From Sthenelais limicola (lineage: Eukaryota > Annelida > Polychaeta > Phyllodocida > Sigalionidae), in assembly GCA_942159475.1 (NCBI GenBank), contig OW804097.1, positions 117,588,789-117,652,788 of the forward strand: DNA of 64,000 bases, read 5' to 3'. Numbering within the stretch: the stretch's first letter is position 1; the number at the start of each line of letters is the position of its first letter. Both the position numbers and the translations under genes were made by a program. Below are positions 33,143 to 45,614 of the stretch, piece after piece. The notes below the pieces were generated by a model. That model searched no databases and was not told the origin of the DNA. It saw only the letters and a list, made by a program, of their open reading frames with translations.

Positions 33143-33184
33143 TATAGTCATAAACGTAGCTGACATTGATATATGAGTAGAGCT
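33143..33184 (+). repeat. 42-bp direct repeat, copy 2
   Basis: Same 42 bp as 32437-32478; the sequences diverge completely straight after GTAGAGCT. Confidence 0.92.
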
Positions 33185-34033
33185 TTAGGAGAGACACCTT
33201 TAGTAGCCCGGTAGCACCTCCCTTCATCACCAAATTACTCTTCAAAGCCGGTAGGTAGGGCGGTCTCAATATTTCACAATCTATATCTTCAAACATACAG
33301 GTGTTTCATTTGACTACCAACTGTATTGCAGTAGGATGCAACCTCCTCCATTTATCAAGAATGCCGTCTGCCTTTGTTATTCCACCGAACTAGAAACACG
33401 TTCTGGGCTTTGTTGCACAATGCATTTCCACGAACGTGCAGCCAAAGAGTGTGCGTGTGTGTGTGATATGTGTGCATGTGTGTATGCAAATTAAATCAAT
33501 TCTTCCTGGCTAAAGGTTGGAATAGACATGGGTTGTGATGTCATAAGGTGGAATTCCTCTGGATTATACTGGTTACCCATTGGTACCGTATTGTGTATAA
33601 AGGTACATTGACGAGTATGAGACTTGAGAACGAGTAGGAGTATGAACGATTAGGATAAACCCTTGTGCAAAAGAGGCTGCTCTTTTCTACTCGTAATTGG
33701 TTTTAACCAACGATCAACCCCTCCTTACATACACGATTTTCAGACGAACGTGAACCCACGAATTGGTTGTGCAACCAGTTCTCGTCAGTACCCCAAAGTA
33801 CGAACGCAATTGGGTAAGATCAAGGAACGAGCAAAGCATTGAAACACTTTACGAACGAACAGCAAACATTGGGCAACGACCAGCGTTGTTTCACTGTCAT
33901 CTATTTACCTGTACCAAGGTTGTTTATTTGTGTGTTATTTTGTATTTAAGTGATGTGCAGTTTGGGTGGCTAGAAAGGGGAAAGTTCCAATACTACATAC
34001 CAAGCAATAACAACCATCGCACAACACATTATG
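33185..34033. other. no gene; short GT-rich patch
   Basis: A GTGCGTGTGTGTGTG patch lies near 33450. No other feature supported. Confidence 0.5.
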
Positions 34034-34439
34034 TGTGATGTGTTTCAGGAAAATAAGTCACAAGTTGCAAAATTGTTATTTTTCAATGGTTTTCTTTACA
34101 AGATCTATTTATTGGAATGTTCTGATCTTTAGGGTGTTGTGCCCTTATAATCGTATGAATGCATGTAGCAAATTTCAGGACATTGTATTAAATATATCCT
34201 TGCGTTTTGAAGGCCTTTGTATGGAGTATATTCAGTTACAACTAGTAATTATCCACCCAGAAACATTGCAAACTATTTTTAAAAATAAAAATATCCAACT
34301 TAATTAAGATATAGAAATACTTCTTAGATGCCCTACTGTTTACTATCATTGGAATCAGCTTGATCTCTTGTTTTCAAATATGATGATATCTCAAAATATG
34401 CGACTTTTGACTCATTTTCCTATACTAAGACGGATCACA
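34034..34439 (-). mobile_element. family B MITE
   Basis: Reverse, 406 bp. Target duplication appears as TATG/TATG. The left-hand heptamer is mutated (TAAGTCA); the right one is TGACTCA. Confidence 0.88.
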
Positions 34440-34611
34440 TATGAATGTGGGTGCTACGAGCACACCGGAGGTACACACAGACGAGATCAGCGATGCTGTG
34501 GGTATAAGCTCTCCGAGGAAATCTCCCTACCTCTGGGGCAACATTACAATATATATCATTTCAAGGTGGATCCTATACCGCTTGTGTCTGTCAGTTCTAC
34601 GGGAAGTATAA

Positions 34612-34930
34612 TAGGGGATTTGCATAGCCGCCATTTTGAATCTTGATTCGCATGGAAATCTAAAGTAAACATGCCATGTTCAGCATGGAATATTTATCAA
34701 TGCTCTAATTCCAATAGCCATGTGTTTTACATGTTTCCATAACACAATACTTCATCTTCCCATCATGCATTTGGTTTTCTTTGATCATTTATACAAGCTA
34801 TGATATTGGTGACAATATTCTTGCAATTTTCGATAAAAATGTTGCCAAACATGTGTATGTCAGATTTCAGCAGAATCCATCCCAGCATACACTGCAGTAG
34901 ACATGCGCAGTGAGACATGCAACTCCCCTA
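34612..34930 (+). mobile_element. family C MITE
   Basis: 319 bp. Left end has ATTTGCAT; right end mutated to ATGCAACT. Confidence 0.88.
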
Positions 34931-34985
34931 TTGATGGAAGGATTATTGGAACAAAACTTGTCCGGGGTATGTCTTGGACATAAGG

Positions 34986-35178
34986 GTTAGGTCGTCAGAA
35001 TAAGTACAATCGGCAGCTCTACACAATTGGTAGATTCTTTTAAATTAGACTTCAAAAAAGATAAATACTAGGTATATCTGAGTATGTCTGGTGTTGCTTT
35101 GATTCAGAGTTATATGTTTGGTTATGTTAAACTGATTTTTTTGGTTTTACATTAAAGTTATTAGAAAGAATTGTTAAA
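34986..35178 (+). mobile_element. family A3-like MITE, decayed
   Basis: The left end (GTACAATCGGCAGCTCTACAC) and core (TACTAGGTATATCTGAGTAT) are readable. The right end is gone beyond GAAAGAATTG. Confidence 0.65.
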
Positions 35179-35665
35179 TTAGATTAGATTAGAATACGTT
35201 TATTGATGAACATGTCACTATCAGAATACTTATCTCCGGCATAATGGGAGGTTTACAAGCTTTCTGTTCGTTTTACATTTTGGTTTTATTGCAACGTACA
35301 GATCCCCAGTCGTCATTGAAGAAAGTGGACGTTGCAATTTTAAATTAAAATATTATATTACATTTGTTTAAATATTAAATATCTTGCGCAGTAGATCTTT
35401 ATATAATTTGTGACTCTCAGAAAATGGCTTATGTCTATCATAATAGCAGTCAGAAGTATTGTTATTGTATACATTCCTCATTTATACCGTTTTCAATCAA
35501 TCAATAAAATATTGGTCTATCCAAATTAGATTGTTGAAACCGAATTGTACATTTTCTCAAAACTTGCCCAATAAAGGACTTAATAGATATCCACCCAATT
35601 ATGCCAGTGATAATATTATATATTTCCCTACCACCACCTAATAGATGGCTAGAACACTGTGGTAT
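35179..35665. other. no gene; loose A-end remnant
   Basis: A single A-type end (CCGAATTGTACATTTTCTCA) stands alone near 35538. A short ATTAGATTAGATTAGA run is near 35177. Confidence 0.4.
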
Positions 35666-36148
35666 AAGGATCATATTGTCAAAAGATGTACAATTTGCTT
35701 GCACCAATCTTCTCAAATAACCCAAATATTAAGATAAAAAATGCTGGGTCCTGCTGGTGTGTTGCTGTATTGAAATTCTGCTGATCATATTTATCCTTAC
35801 GAGTTTATATTTTTTGTCCATGATTTTGGTTGTGTTTTCTTCTTTATTCACTTCCATATGTAATTCAGTAAAACGACAGGCATCATTTAGAAAATTGAAC
35901 AATTATTGTGAAACAAAAATGCAATTCAAAATAATTGATCAGATCTTTCGACTCAAGGCAATACCATATATATATATACGCCTAATTAAGCCCTCTGTCC
36001 AGCCTCTGTAGAACCGAGACTTCAAAGAGTACCGGTATAGGCTAGCATTGGGGTTTCAGTTCTTCAGAGGCTGAATTGGGTGTAATTAAGCAGAATTTGC
36101 TGCATGTGTAGAGCTGCCGATTATACACTTATGACGACCTGATCATAT
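35666..36148 (-). mobile_element. family A MITE split by ~320 bp
   Basis: The reverse A start occupies about 35666-35748. The matching finish (AATTAAGCAGAATTTGCTGC ... CCTGATC) is at about 36078-36148. The unrelated DNA between may be a later insertion; alternatively these are two fragments. Confidence 0.5.
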
Positions 36149-36326
36149 GCTACGCTAATCCATCGCTTTTCTATAATTAGATGTTCTGCTGCCTTCCCCC
36201 TCTCAATTCTAGGTACTCCCTGAAGAGGAAGGGAAGTGAAGGTCATTGCAGAGGGCTATCACACTAGGGAACCACATCCATATTTATAAATCTAATCAGA
36301 ATTAATTCTACACTGGTGTGATATAT

Positions 36327-36561
36327 GGGTCAGATTATCAGAAAATGTACAATTCATCTTCACCAATCCTCTCAAATAACCCCCATTTAAGACAGAAATG
36401 AGCTTCAAAATGCAGTTTAACATAACAGAACTGATACTTTAAATTAATGGGATACCAAATATACTCAGATATACCCAGTATTCACCATTTGTCAGCCTAA
36501 TTTAGCAGAATTTACTAAATGTGAAGAGCTGCCAATTGTTCATTTTTTGAAAATCTGACCC
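36327..36561 (-). mobile_element. family A2 MITE
   Basis: Reverse, full length, target duplication ATAT/ATAT. Confidence 0.93.
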
Positions 36562-36685
36562 ATATAACTTGCCTTGAAAGATTGTCGATCTTTCTCAGAC
36601 TAGTCGACCTATTGTGACTGGTGGCGGGAGTGCTTCGTCAGGGACAGTTATTAATTAAGAGGTAAGAGCGATTCCTTCACCATAA

Positions 36686-36920
36686 GGGTGAAGTCACCAG
36701 AAAATGTACAATTCATCTTCACTAATCCTCTCAAATAACCCAAATTTCAGACGAAAATAAAGTTCAAAATACAGTTCACCCTAACCAAACAGATTGCTAG
36801 AATCAATCCAATGCCGAATATACTCGAATTCACCTAGTGTTGGCCAAATTGTAGCCTCATTTCGCAGAATTTACTAAATGTATACAGCTGCCAATTGTAC
36901 ATTTTTAGTAAATCTGACCC
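36686..36920 (-). mobile_element. family A1 MITE, variant tip
   Basis: Reverse. Begins GGGTGAAGTCACCAGAAAAT, a tip variant shared with copies at 39356, 50523 and 53672. Flanks ATAA and ATAT. Confidence 0.9.
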
Positions 36921-37183
36921 ATATGCAATATAGTGGGAGCAGAAGATGGCTCTGAGGGTTTCATCAACGTTTGCTTTGGTGAGTCATGCAGTCTCCAGCG
37001 GGATCTTCGTACGGCGCGTGTGCATGCCATTACCCAGCAGGGACCAGTTAGTGTATGTTTGCACACTATGGGGGAGCATATCATGAAACGTGCACTGCTT
37101 ACCTCATTTCCTGACCACAGAATGCAATGATGCAACTGGTCACATTCACATTTGCATAGCACAAGTGTCTGCGTGAGCGTGCG

Positions 37184-37455
37184 TGGTTGAAGGAGCGTGA
37201 ATATTGCACAAGTTGCGTAGCAACGAGTGCAATATCCTAAGCGACTGAAACCAACTCGTTAGTTAACAGATTTATCATACACGATTTAAATCATGAAAAT
37301 AGAAAAAAAATCGAGTCATAAATTTGAATTTTACCGGTAATCTTATTAAAAAACGGATTGGTTGCCATGACAACCCCACGTAAATCACTAGTGAAATACG
37401 CACTATGCGTAAATCACTCTAGATACGTGGTTGTTTTTTTCAATGCGTGTATAAT
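37184..37455 (+). mobile_element. element G, copy 1
   Basis: Interspersed repeat of about 270 bp. Starts with a structured block with a perfect 11-bp stem (GAATATTGCAC ... GTGCAATATCC) around GTTGCGTAGCAAC. Later holds GGTTGCCATGACAACC and the inverted pair TCATACACG/GCGTGTATAA. The second copy is at 51594. Confidence 0.8.
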
Positions 37456-37499
37456 AAATTCCAATAGGATGAAGTTTGAACTGCTTATATCTATTCAGT

Positions 37500-37612
37500 T
37501 CGTAGTCTTGTAATTTGGTACGCTTATTCACAAGACTAAGAGGGATATAATCAGCCCAGAAATGTAAGCATTCCCACAAAGGGATCTTGTGAATAAAACA
37601 TTTTGAATCATA
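37500..37612 (+). mobile_element. family B fragment
   Basis: Only the right-central part (ATTCCCACAAAGGGATCTTGT ... ACATTTTGAA style text) is recognisable; both ends are missing. Confidence 0.5.
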
Positions 37613-38258
37613 TCATTTTCAGGAATCTACACATTATTTAACAATTATGAAGTTAATTGATCGTGAAGAAATTCTCGCAAAAGACGGTTCAACTATTTGT
37701 GTTTTAATGGCCACAGTTGGTCTTACTTCAATTAAGCTGCATTTGCATGTCAAAATAAGGAAATACATAGTGATTTATAAATAGAAGATTCCATTTTTTC
37801 CAACGTTTGTCTTTTTTATTCAGGCAAAAGACAACAGTTACACTCTCACAAATCAATTGTGATTTTCGTTATGTCCTGAAGATGCAATTCTATTATATAT
37901 CATCATTGCAGGGAAGAATTTGAATAACATTATTTCCTAACCGAATTAAATTCATCATCTACAATATAACAAAATACAATTTATATGAAATTAATGGTTT
38001 ACATGGTGAGGTTTTTCGAGTTTATATGAGTTACTCAATTATGAGATGAGATGGGTATGAAGGTTCCTGGCTATTGTTGTATAATATATACTTTTAAGGG
38101 GAGTTTGGTGAGATCCATACACCTTTCTACCCCCTTAGATGTACTTGAATTAATCGATTGCAGCTAGGACTATAGTGTCTATTTATATCTCCCATTCACA
38201 ATTCAAGCGTATATAATAGCACGAATAGAAGCCACCAGACGCGGCTCTAAATCGATTA
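37613..38258. other. no recognised feature
   Basis: AT-rich spacer. Confidence 0.5.
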
Positions 38259-38493
38259 GGGTCAGATTTTCAGAAAATGTACAATTGGCAGCTGTATACA
38301 TTTAGTAAAGTCTGCTAAATTAGGCTGCAATTTGGTCAATACTAGGTAAATTCGAGTATATTTGGCATTGCAGTGATTCTAGCAATCTGTTTGGTAAGGT
38401 TGAACTGTATCTTTAACTTTATTTTCGTCGGAAATTTGGGTTATTTAAGAAGATTGGCGAAGTTGAATTGTACATTTTCTGAAGAACTGACCC
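38259..38493 (+). mobile_element. family A1 MITE
   Basis: Forward, full length, target duplication ATTA/ATTA. Confidence 0.93.
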
Positions 38494-39014
38494 ATTAGAT
38501 GAGTTCTGTAATGCTCCGATTAAAAAACAAGATGATGATTGTCAGGAAGACCTTTACTACTGCGTCTCTCATTGTCAATTAATTGCATCACGTCTTCTCC
38601 ACCACTGGAGGGTTTCAGGTGGTATTTATCAAACCCGATTTACTTTCTCGAGTGGAAGAATGAAATGTGCGAGGGGGGTATAGAATTCGACCGACGCTGC
38701 TTCTCGCCGCAGGGAATTTATAAACAGCATTCCAATGATGGGGGGAGGTGGAAGAAAACATGCGGTCTACAATGAACTGGCACGGCGATGGGGAAAAGAA
38801 CTTTACACGATTGTCTGGCTCCCAGGGCTGCTGGACTCAAACCAAACAACTCTCACCAAGGACAAGCTACTAATATAGTCAAGGGCAATGTAGCCTATCA
38901 AACATTTGCCTTCCAAGCAGAGAAACTGAACACTATGGGTTCTATTTGGAGCCGATGTCTGGGTGCTTTATAATGGGTGACATGGGGTTCTGTCGGTCGA
39001 GTAGATCATTCTGT
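38494..39014. other. no supported gene
   Basis: Two short open frames lie here (38539-38775, 38788-38973) but show no family motif or initiation context, so I do not call them. Confidence 0.45.
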
Positions 39015-39249
39015 GGGTCAGATTTTCAGAAAATGTACAATTCGCCTTCACCAATCCCCTCAAATATCCCAAATTAAAGACAAAAATCAGGTTCAAAATA
39101 CAGTTCAGCATAACCTAAAAGATTGTTTGAATCAAGGCAATACTAAATATACTCAGATATACGTAGTGTTGACGATTTCCCGGTCTAATTTAGTAGAATT
39201 TACTAAATGTGTTGACCTGCCAATTGTACATTTTCCGAAAATCTGACCC
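39015..39249 (-). mobile_element. family A3 MITE
   Basis: Reverse, full length. Core GACAAAAATCAGGTTCAAAA is the A3 mark. Flanks CTGT/CTTT. Confidence 0.9.
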
Positions 39250-39355
39250 CTTTATTCTACAATAAGTGTTTATCAAACACCAATCGCTTTATAAGGAGCC
39301 ATCTTCGTTCACATGGAAGTAAAGCGGTTATATAAAACCCGGTATAGTCCTATAT

Positions 39356-39590
39356 GGGTGAAGTCACCAGAAAATGTACAATTCACCTTCACCATTCCTC
39401 TCAAATTACCCAAATTTCAGATGAAAATAAAGTTCGAAATACAGTTCAACCTAACCAAACAGATTGCTAGAATCAATGCAATGCCAAATATACTCGAATT
39501 TACCTAGTATTGGCCAAATTGCAGCCTCATTTAGCCTCATTTACTTAATGTGTGTAGCTGCCAATTGTGCATTTTCAGAAAATCTGACCC
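39356..39590 (-). mobile_element. family A1 MITE, variant tip
   Basis: Reverse with the GGGTGAAGTCACC tip. Target duplication ATAT/ATAT. Only 106 bp from the A3 copy. Confidence 0.91.
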
Positions 39591-39912
39591 ATATATGTGT
39601 ATAGCTTAGCTTAGATTCACAAAGATTCCAGAGAGGAGAAGGAGCCGATCGTCATTTAGAGCTGTCACCTAGGCCAAAGCAGCTAAACGCAGACCAGACT
39701 ATTTCCTTCTAATTGAATTCTGTTCATTTCTCGATCGAGTAGCACCAGGAAATCTAGCTTAGGAATATCTTTTACGAGGAATTCGGTGCGGCACCCAATC
39801 TCATCACGGAGGGGATCAGAACAGTGTGTCCCGGCAATTTCTCCCGCAATCAGGCCGGCCATTTTATTATCGAGTTCCCTCCACTTTGTCAGTTTCCATG
39901 TCAGAGTGATAT
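39591..39912. other. no recognised feature
   Basis: Unique spacer. Confidence 0.5.
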
Positions 39913-40147
39913 GGTTCAGATTTTCAGAAAATGTACAATTGGCAGCTGTACACATTTAGTAAATTCTGCTAAATTAGGCTGCAATTTGGTCAATACTAGG
40001 TAAATTCGAGTATATTCGGCATTGCATTGATTCTAGCAATCTGTTTGGTAAGATTGAAATGTATTTTTAACTTTATTTTCGTCTGAAAGTTGGGCTATTT
40101 GAAAGGATTGGTGAAGGTGAATTGTACATTTTCTGAAAATCTGACCC
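39913..40147 (+). mobile_element. family A1 MITE
   Basis: Forward, left tip with one change (GGTTCAG). Target duplication ATAT/ATAT. Confidence 0.93.
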
Positions 40148-40447
40148 ATATCCGGAGTGATGACCTTCAGCCACTGCAATAGGTTCTTCTCCTGAAAACT
40201 GCCAGAGTTTGAGTAGTTCTGACAGGCCCTAATAGTGGCTAAATGGGTAGTCAGTTCTGCCCGTTTAAATAGCTTGCCGCCAACCACAAGTGCTTCCCGG
40301 ACGCTCAGTGCTCACAGGCCCGAGAAGAGACAATTAAAGTTTCATATGTTTTTTTTTCAAATCGATTTCAGTTCCTCTCCAAGAGTAGAACATTTGGACA
40401 CATGCATGTCCCTAACGCGAAAGCCTTATAAACCTTATAAACTATAT

Positions 40448-40685
40448 GGGTCAGATTTTCACAAAATGTACAATTGGCAGCCCTACACATTTATTACACA
40501 ATTCTGCTAAATTAGGCTGAAAAATGATGAATACCATTATATCTGAGTATATTTGGTATCCCATTGATTTAAAGTATCAGTTCTGTTATGTTAAACTGCA
40601 TTTTGAAGCTCATTTTTTGCCTTAAATGTGGGCTATTTGAGAGAATTGGTGAAGGCGAATTGTACATTTTCTGGAAATCTGACCC
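40448..40685 (+). mobile_element. family A2 MITE
   Basis: Forward, target duplication ATAT/ATAT. Confidence 0.92.
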
Positions 40686-40894
40686 ATATCTGTTCAGGAT
40701 TTATAAACTGGTTTAAAGTTCAAATATAAAGTTCATTGAAACGGATATGTGAAGAACCTATCCTTGCTTTAAGTAAAAAATTACACCAGCAAGATGCTGT
40801 AGGAGGAAAGCCCAACCAAATTACAAGACAAGTAACATAGTTATACTGCAATATAGTAATAGCTAATTACCCCAACAGCAAAATCATACTTTAA

Positions 40895-41150
40895 GGGTGG
40901 TCTCCACTGGCTGCGGTAAGCTCTGCAGTAAGCCTTGCGATCATTTGTGCTGGTTCTGTAGGTGGAGAGTGTTATACGGGGTGTAACAAGAAGAATGACA
41001 AGGTCCTGCCTACATGGTTCACTGGCCATGTAGGCAGGACCTTGCCACTCCTCACCAACACAGCACCATCGCAAGGCTTACCGCAGAGCTTACCGCAGAG
41101 CTTACCGCAGAGCTTACCGCAGAGCTTACCGCAGCCAGTGGAGACCAACC
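40895..41150. mobile_element. family D foldback with expanded 12-mer
   Basis: Target TTAA on both sides. The right arm carries five tandem copies of GCTTACCGCAGA (about 41076-41130), while the left arm has one or two. The expansion explains its extra length (256 bp against about 197). Confidence 0.9.
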
Positions 41151-41588
41151 TTAATCCTCGACCTCACGGTACCGTAAAAAGACTTGACTTCACTGATGGG
41201 TTTTCCTCTAGCTATTGCCACTGTGGATGCATTCTGCAAACCATTCTCAATTCGAATATGATAAAACATGGAACTGGTCTGGGGAGAGTCTTATAGTAGG
41301 TGGTACAATATAGTATGTTTAGAATAGTTGATAAATGACGATAAAATATCAAACCGCATATTAACCGCAATAAACATGCGGTCTGGAGTAGCTTTAAGGG
41401 AGTCCTTAGTATTTAATCAGATGAATAGACCGAGAAGAAGTGGAAGCTTCTGGATGTTCTCAATAATGTAACGAATCTGTACTATTGGGCATCGCCTCCA
41501 GGCAACGTGCAGAACCAATCTCACCATATGGCTGCATTGTCCCCCAACGTGTTTGCTTCTACTTGTCATCTCATTTCCTTTTGCTGTT
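41151..41588. other. no recognised feature
   Basis: Unique spacer. Confidence 0.5.
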
Positions 41589-41972
41589 ATAGTCTGTCCG
41601 AAAAGTAGTTGAGACATGAATCCTTTGTCCCTTTAAGGGGAGGGAAAAGCGGGGGATTTTTGATATCAAACTATTGCCCCTTGAATTGCTGTTTGCGACG
41701 GACCATGGCCGTTTGCGACCAACCATGGCCAAATGTACAGCTGTACTGCATTGCGCTGCCTCTGTTCTATGTGCAGCAGCTGTTGTTTTGCTTAGAAGGA
41801 AGGCAGAGCTGGTTATACTGGCCCTGTTTCTCCATGGTTGATTGCATTGAGGGACTCGCTGGGCATAGGGTTGACAGGTCCTTGTAATAAATAGAAATCA
41901 GAAATCTCCCACCTTTCCCTCCCCTTAAAGGAACTAAGAAATCACGTGTCAACTACTTGTCGGATAGTCTAT
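41589..41972. mobile_element. element F: MITE with ~70-bp inverted ends
   Basis: Ends ATAGTCTGTCCG/CGGATAGTCTAT. The inner arm block CCTTTAAGGGGAGGGAAA pairs with its complement near the other end. Flanking bases suggest a TA target. Short internal direct repeat of GTTTGCGACSAACCATGGCC type. Both-strand open frames are by-products of the palindrome. Confidence 0.82.
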
Positions 41973-42311
41973 AATCATAGTTATGGTCTAATATCTAAAT
42001 TCTTTTGTTATGTTGTTACACAGTCCTTAGTGATTTGGAAGTAAGCCTAGAGGTAACACCTCTAGAAAATATCGCGCGATGTATGATATCAGATTTGTAA
42101 ACATATCAATTCGAATCGAATATTTTATACCGAAATGCGTAACAATTCTAGCTGTATTGTGAATTATACAATGCCTGTCTGTCACACAATTGCATGATCC
42201 ATATAGCGTGTTGAATAATGCATCTCTTGATAATGTGTGGGTTTATCAGTTGGTGTTTCGTACAGCTTGTACATGCAAAGTGAGCGTTACAAAAACTCTC
42301 GGAATATATAT
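41973..42311. other. no recognised feature
   Basis: Unique spacer. Confidence 0.5.
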
Positions 42312-42546
42312 GGGTCAGATTTTCAGAAAATGTACAATTGGCAGATCAACATATTTTGTAAGTTCTGCTAAATTAGACTGAAAAATCATCAACACTAGGT
42401 ATATATGGGTACATTTGGTGTTGCATTGGTTCTAGCAATCTGTTTGGTTAGGTTGAACAGTATATTGAACCTGATTTTCGTCTTAAATTTGTGTTATTGG
42501 AGAGAATTGGTGAAGGTGAATTGTACATTTTCTGAAAATCTGACCC
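42312..42546 (+). mobile_element. family A3 MITE
   Basis: Forward, target duplication ATAT/ATAT. Left subterminal block reads GGCAGATCAACATATTTT, the A3 variant. Confidence 0.92.
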
Positions 42547-42835
42547 ATATATTATATATATAATATATGTACGTATTCCAGATAAAAGCTTTAAAACATG
42601 CATTGTGACGCAGCCCAAGATAGAATAGATTCATTGCATATTCCCTTCCTGTATTGGATAAAACAACAGCCTAGGAACCATACCATCAACATGTCTTATC
42701 GCATTTGGCAAGTTCCCAATATTGTGGAAACGTATCCCACCCTCGAGCATAAGATTGAGATTGTGCATCTAGCTGTCAGCCATCATCAATGTGGAACATT
42801 TGTTTTTCACCTAGGCGGGACATTTCTAGCTAAAA

Positions 42836-43245
42836 TGTGATCCGTTTGAGGAAAATGAGTCATAAGTCGCAAAATGGTTATTTTGAGATATCACCATATT
42901 TGAAAAGAGGAGATCAAGCTGATTCCAATGATAGTAAACACTAGGACATTTAATAAATATTCCTGTATTATAAGTTTGATATTTTCATTTTTGAAAAAAA
43001 AGGTTTGCAATGTTTATGGATGGGTAGTCACCAGTAAAGTAACTAAATAAACTCATTACGAAGGCCTTCAAAACTCAAGGATATATTCAATTGAATGCCG
43101 TGAAATATGGTACATAGATTCATATGACCAAAAATGCTAAACCCCCCAAGAATCAGAACATTTCAATAAAGAAATCTTGTCAAAAAAACACTTTGAAAAA
43201 TACCAATTTTGCGACTTGTGACTCATTTTCCTGGAACACATCACA
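42836..43245 (+). mobile_element. family B MITE
   Basis: 410 bp, both ends intact, heptamers TGAGTCA and TGACTCA present. Flanks AA/AA. Confidence 0.9.
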
Positions 43246-43428
43246 AACGTGTGCTTGTGTTGTGGTCCATGGCTACTGTCAGCGTGGTTAGGGCATAAAA
43301 AGCACGTTATATTTGTGGCGATCTTGTCAAACACAAGTGGAGACAAGTGATAATTATCAGTGACAGCAACTGACCAACCTCCATGCACTGAGAGTTTTTC
43401 TGTGCGAGACACGTTGAGGCATGGAAAT

Positions 43429-43663
43429 GGGTGACATTTCCAGAAAATGTACAATTCACATTCAGAAACCCTCCCAAATAACCGGAATTTAATACAAAAA
43501 TGAGACTTAAAACACAATTCAACATAACCAAACACATCCCGTGAATCAACCCGATGTAAAATATACTCAGATACTCCTGGTATTTATCATTTTTCAGTCT
43601 AATTTAGCAGAATTTCACGAATGTGTAGAGCTGCCAATTGTACATTTTCTGATGACCTGACCC
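43429..43663 (-). mobile_element. family A3 MITE
   Basis: Reverse, left tip GGGTGACATTTCC, right tip GATGACCTGACCC. More diverged than most. Confidence 0.87.
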
Positions 43664-43781
43664 ATATACATCTTGTCACTGCCAAACACAACTTGTCACT
43701 GACAAAGGTTTCCTCAGTTGAGGAGGCCCCTAAGAACAATACTGGTATCAGTAACCTTGTATAAAATTCGTATTAATAGAT

Positions 43782-44017
43782 GGGTCAGATTTTCAGAAAA
43801 TGTACAATTCACCTTCACCAATCTTCTCAAATAACCCAAATTTCAGACGAACATAAAGTTTAAAAAAACAGTTCAACCTAACCTAACAGATTGCTAGAAT
43901 CAATGCAATGCCAAATACACTCGAATTTACCTAGTATTGACCAAATTGTAGCAGAATTTAGCAGAATTTACTAAATGTGTAGAGCTGCCAATTGTACATT
44001 TTCTGAAAATTTGACCC
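43782..44017 (-). mobile_element. family A1 MITE
   Basis: Reverse, full length. Core has a GCAGAATTTA duplication near 43956. Flanks AGAT/ACAT. Confidence 0.92.
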
Positions 44018-44327
44018 ACATGCTCAGCCATGTTTTCCTCATAATGAGATAACGTTTACAGAATGTAAATATCCATGTGTACTCTCTCTAGTTAAACATG
44101 ATTAGAACTGCATTGGTCTCAACATCACAGGGGCATTCTGTTCTTGTTTCTGTTCTTGACATTGGTATTTATAAAGCAATCCATGTGATAATAATCCCCC
44201 AATTGCCATCAACAATTTCCACACTGGATGCGGTGCAAAAAGATTGGAGGGAAATACGAAAGTATACAAGGATTGAATGCCAAGTAGATGACAAAGAATA
44301 ACAATGGTTGAATGTTGATAGGGACAA

Positions 44328-44550
44328 TAGGGGAATTGCCGTTGCACACGTCTATTACATGGTAGGATTTTTTTAAAAAATATTTTTAGTGGCCACATTA
44401 CATTACATCGAATGAATTCTCATTGAATCTGATATACAAATATTCAGCATCATTTTATTCAAAATGGGCAGAATATTTTCAACAATGCAATTTCTTCAAT
44501 CAATTCTGTGACACATCAGGATTCAGCACGGTGGCTATGCAAATCCCCTA
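44328..44550 (-). mobile_element. family C MITE, shortened
   Basis: Reverse, about 223 bp, strongly diverged with the central part deleted. The right end keeps ATGCAAATCCCC. Confidence 0.75.
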
Positions 44551-45168
44551 TAGTGTTCATCATCAAACATAGAGAAAATCCACTGATACCAGTGGATTCC
44601 CCATAGTCCCTTTTGGGGGGGGGGTAGGTGTCTTTAGAATTTTGATATCTCTAATACCTGCAAAGCTAGAGCCTGTTCCAAACATACTAGTCCGTTGCTA
44701 GGCAACACTTCGATTTTGGGGTGTGTAGAACAATTTCTGGAATGGCCCTATAGCCAAAAATCTTCCCAAGGACCTTTTTTAACTTTCTGCCAAGTTTCAT
44801 GCTTGTTTCATCAAACCCACAATTCTTTCACCTATCTGCAGTACTATAAGTCGAACCTTCAGTTTGGGGGAAACAAGTCAATGAACGAAATGTTCCATGC
44901 AATGGCCTTTTCTTGTATGGACAAATCGACATGAGGGTCCAGTGACAAATGACAAAAACACTTTCTTAGGCTGACAAATCGACATAGACCTTAATAGTCC
45001 TTAGCGACACAAATCGTCCATACTACAAACAATTTAGTGACAAACAACAAGAGAATTGTCTTAGCGACAAACGTCAATTGCTGGTTCTTGGTACTGACAA
45101 GAAAAATCAAGACCCCCCCCCCCTCCGCCCTTTCAGAAGCCCTATTGATTCTTTATATATATATATGT
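44551..45168. other. no gene; degenerate ACAAA repeats
   Basis: Loose direct repeats of the GACAAATCGACAT kind fill about 44920-45080. Short G and C runs lie at 44616 and 45112. Confidence 0.45.
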
Positions 45169-45404
45169 GGGTCAGATTTTCGGAAAATTTACAATTCAAC
45201 TTAACCAATTCTCTCAAATAACCCAAATTTTAGACGAAAATAAAGTTCAAAATACAGTTCAACCTAACCAAACAGATTGCCAGAATCAATGTAATGCCGA
45301 ATATACTCGAATTTACCTTAGTATTGACCAAATTGCAACCAAATTTAGCAGAATTTACTAAATGTGTACAGCTGCCAATTGTACATTTTCTGAAAATCTT
45401 ACCC
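45169..45404 (-). mobile_element. family A1 MITE
   Basis: Reverse, target duplication ATGT/ATGT. Confidence 0.93.
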
Positions 45405-45614
45405 ATGTATACTCGGTGTCTTTTGAAGCACAGACATGAAGACCTATAATCTATTATTACAAACACGTCAGACTAGTATTATTAATTTTTTTTTAAAACA
45501 TTCCCTAGGAGATGATAAAAGTGTAATAGGACTGCAATTCCCAATATTCATGAATCTATCACTAAAGTACCGGGGATTCATTGTCTTGGACGATTGATTC
45601 ACTTAAAACTGCAA

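Noticed and set aside
41609..41952. Frames on both strands starting from similar peptides
   Set aside because: Mirror translations of the inverted ends of element F.
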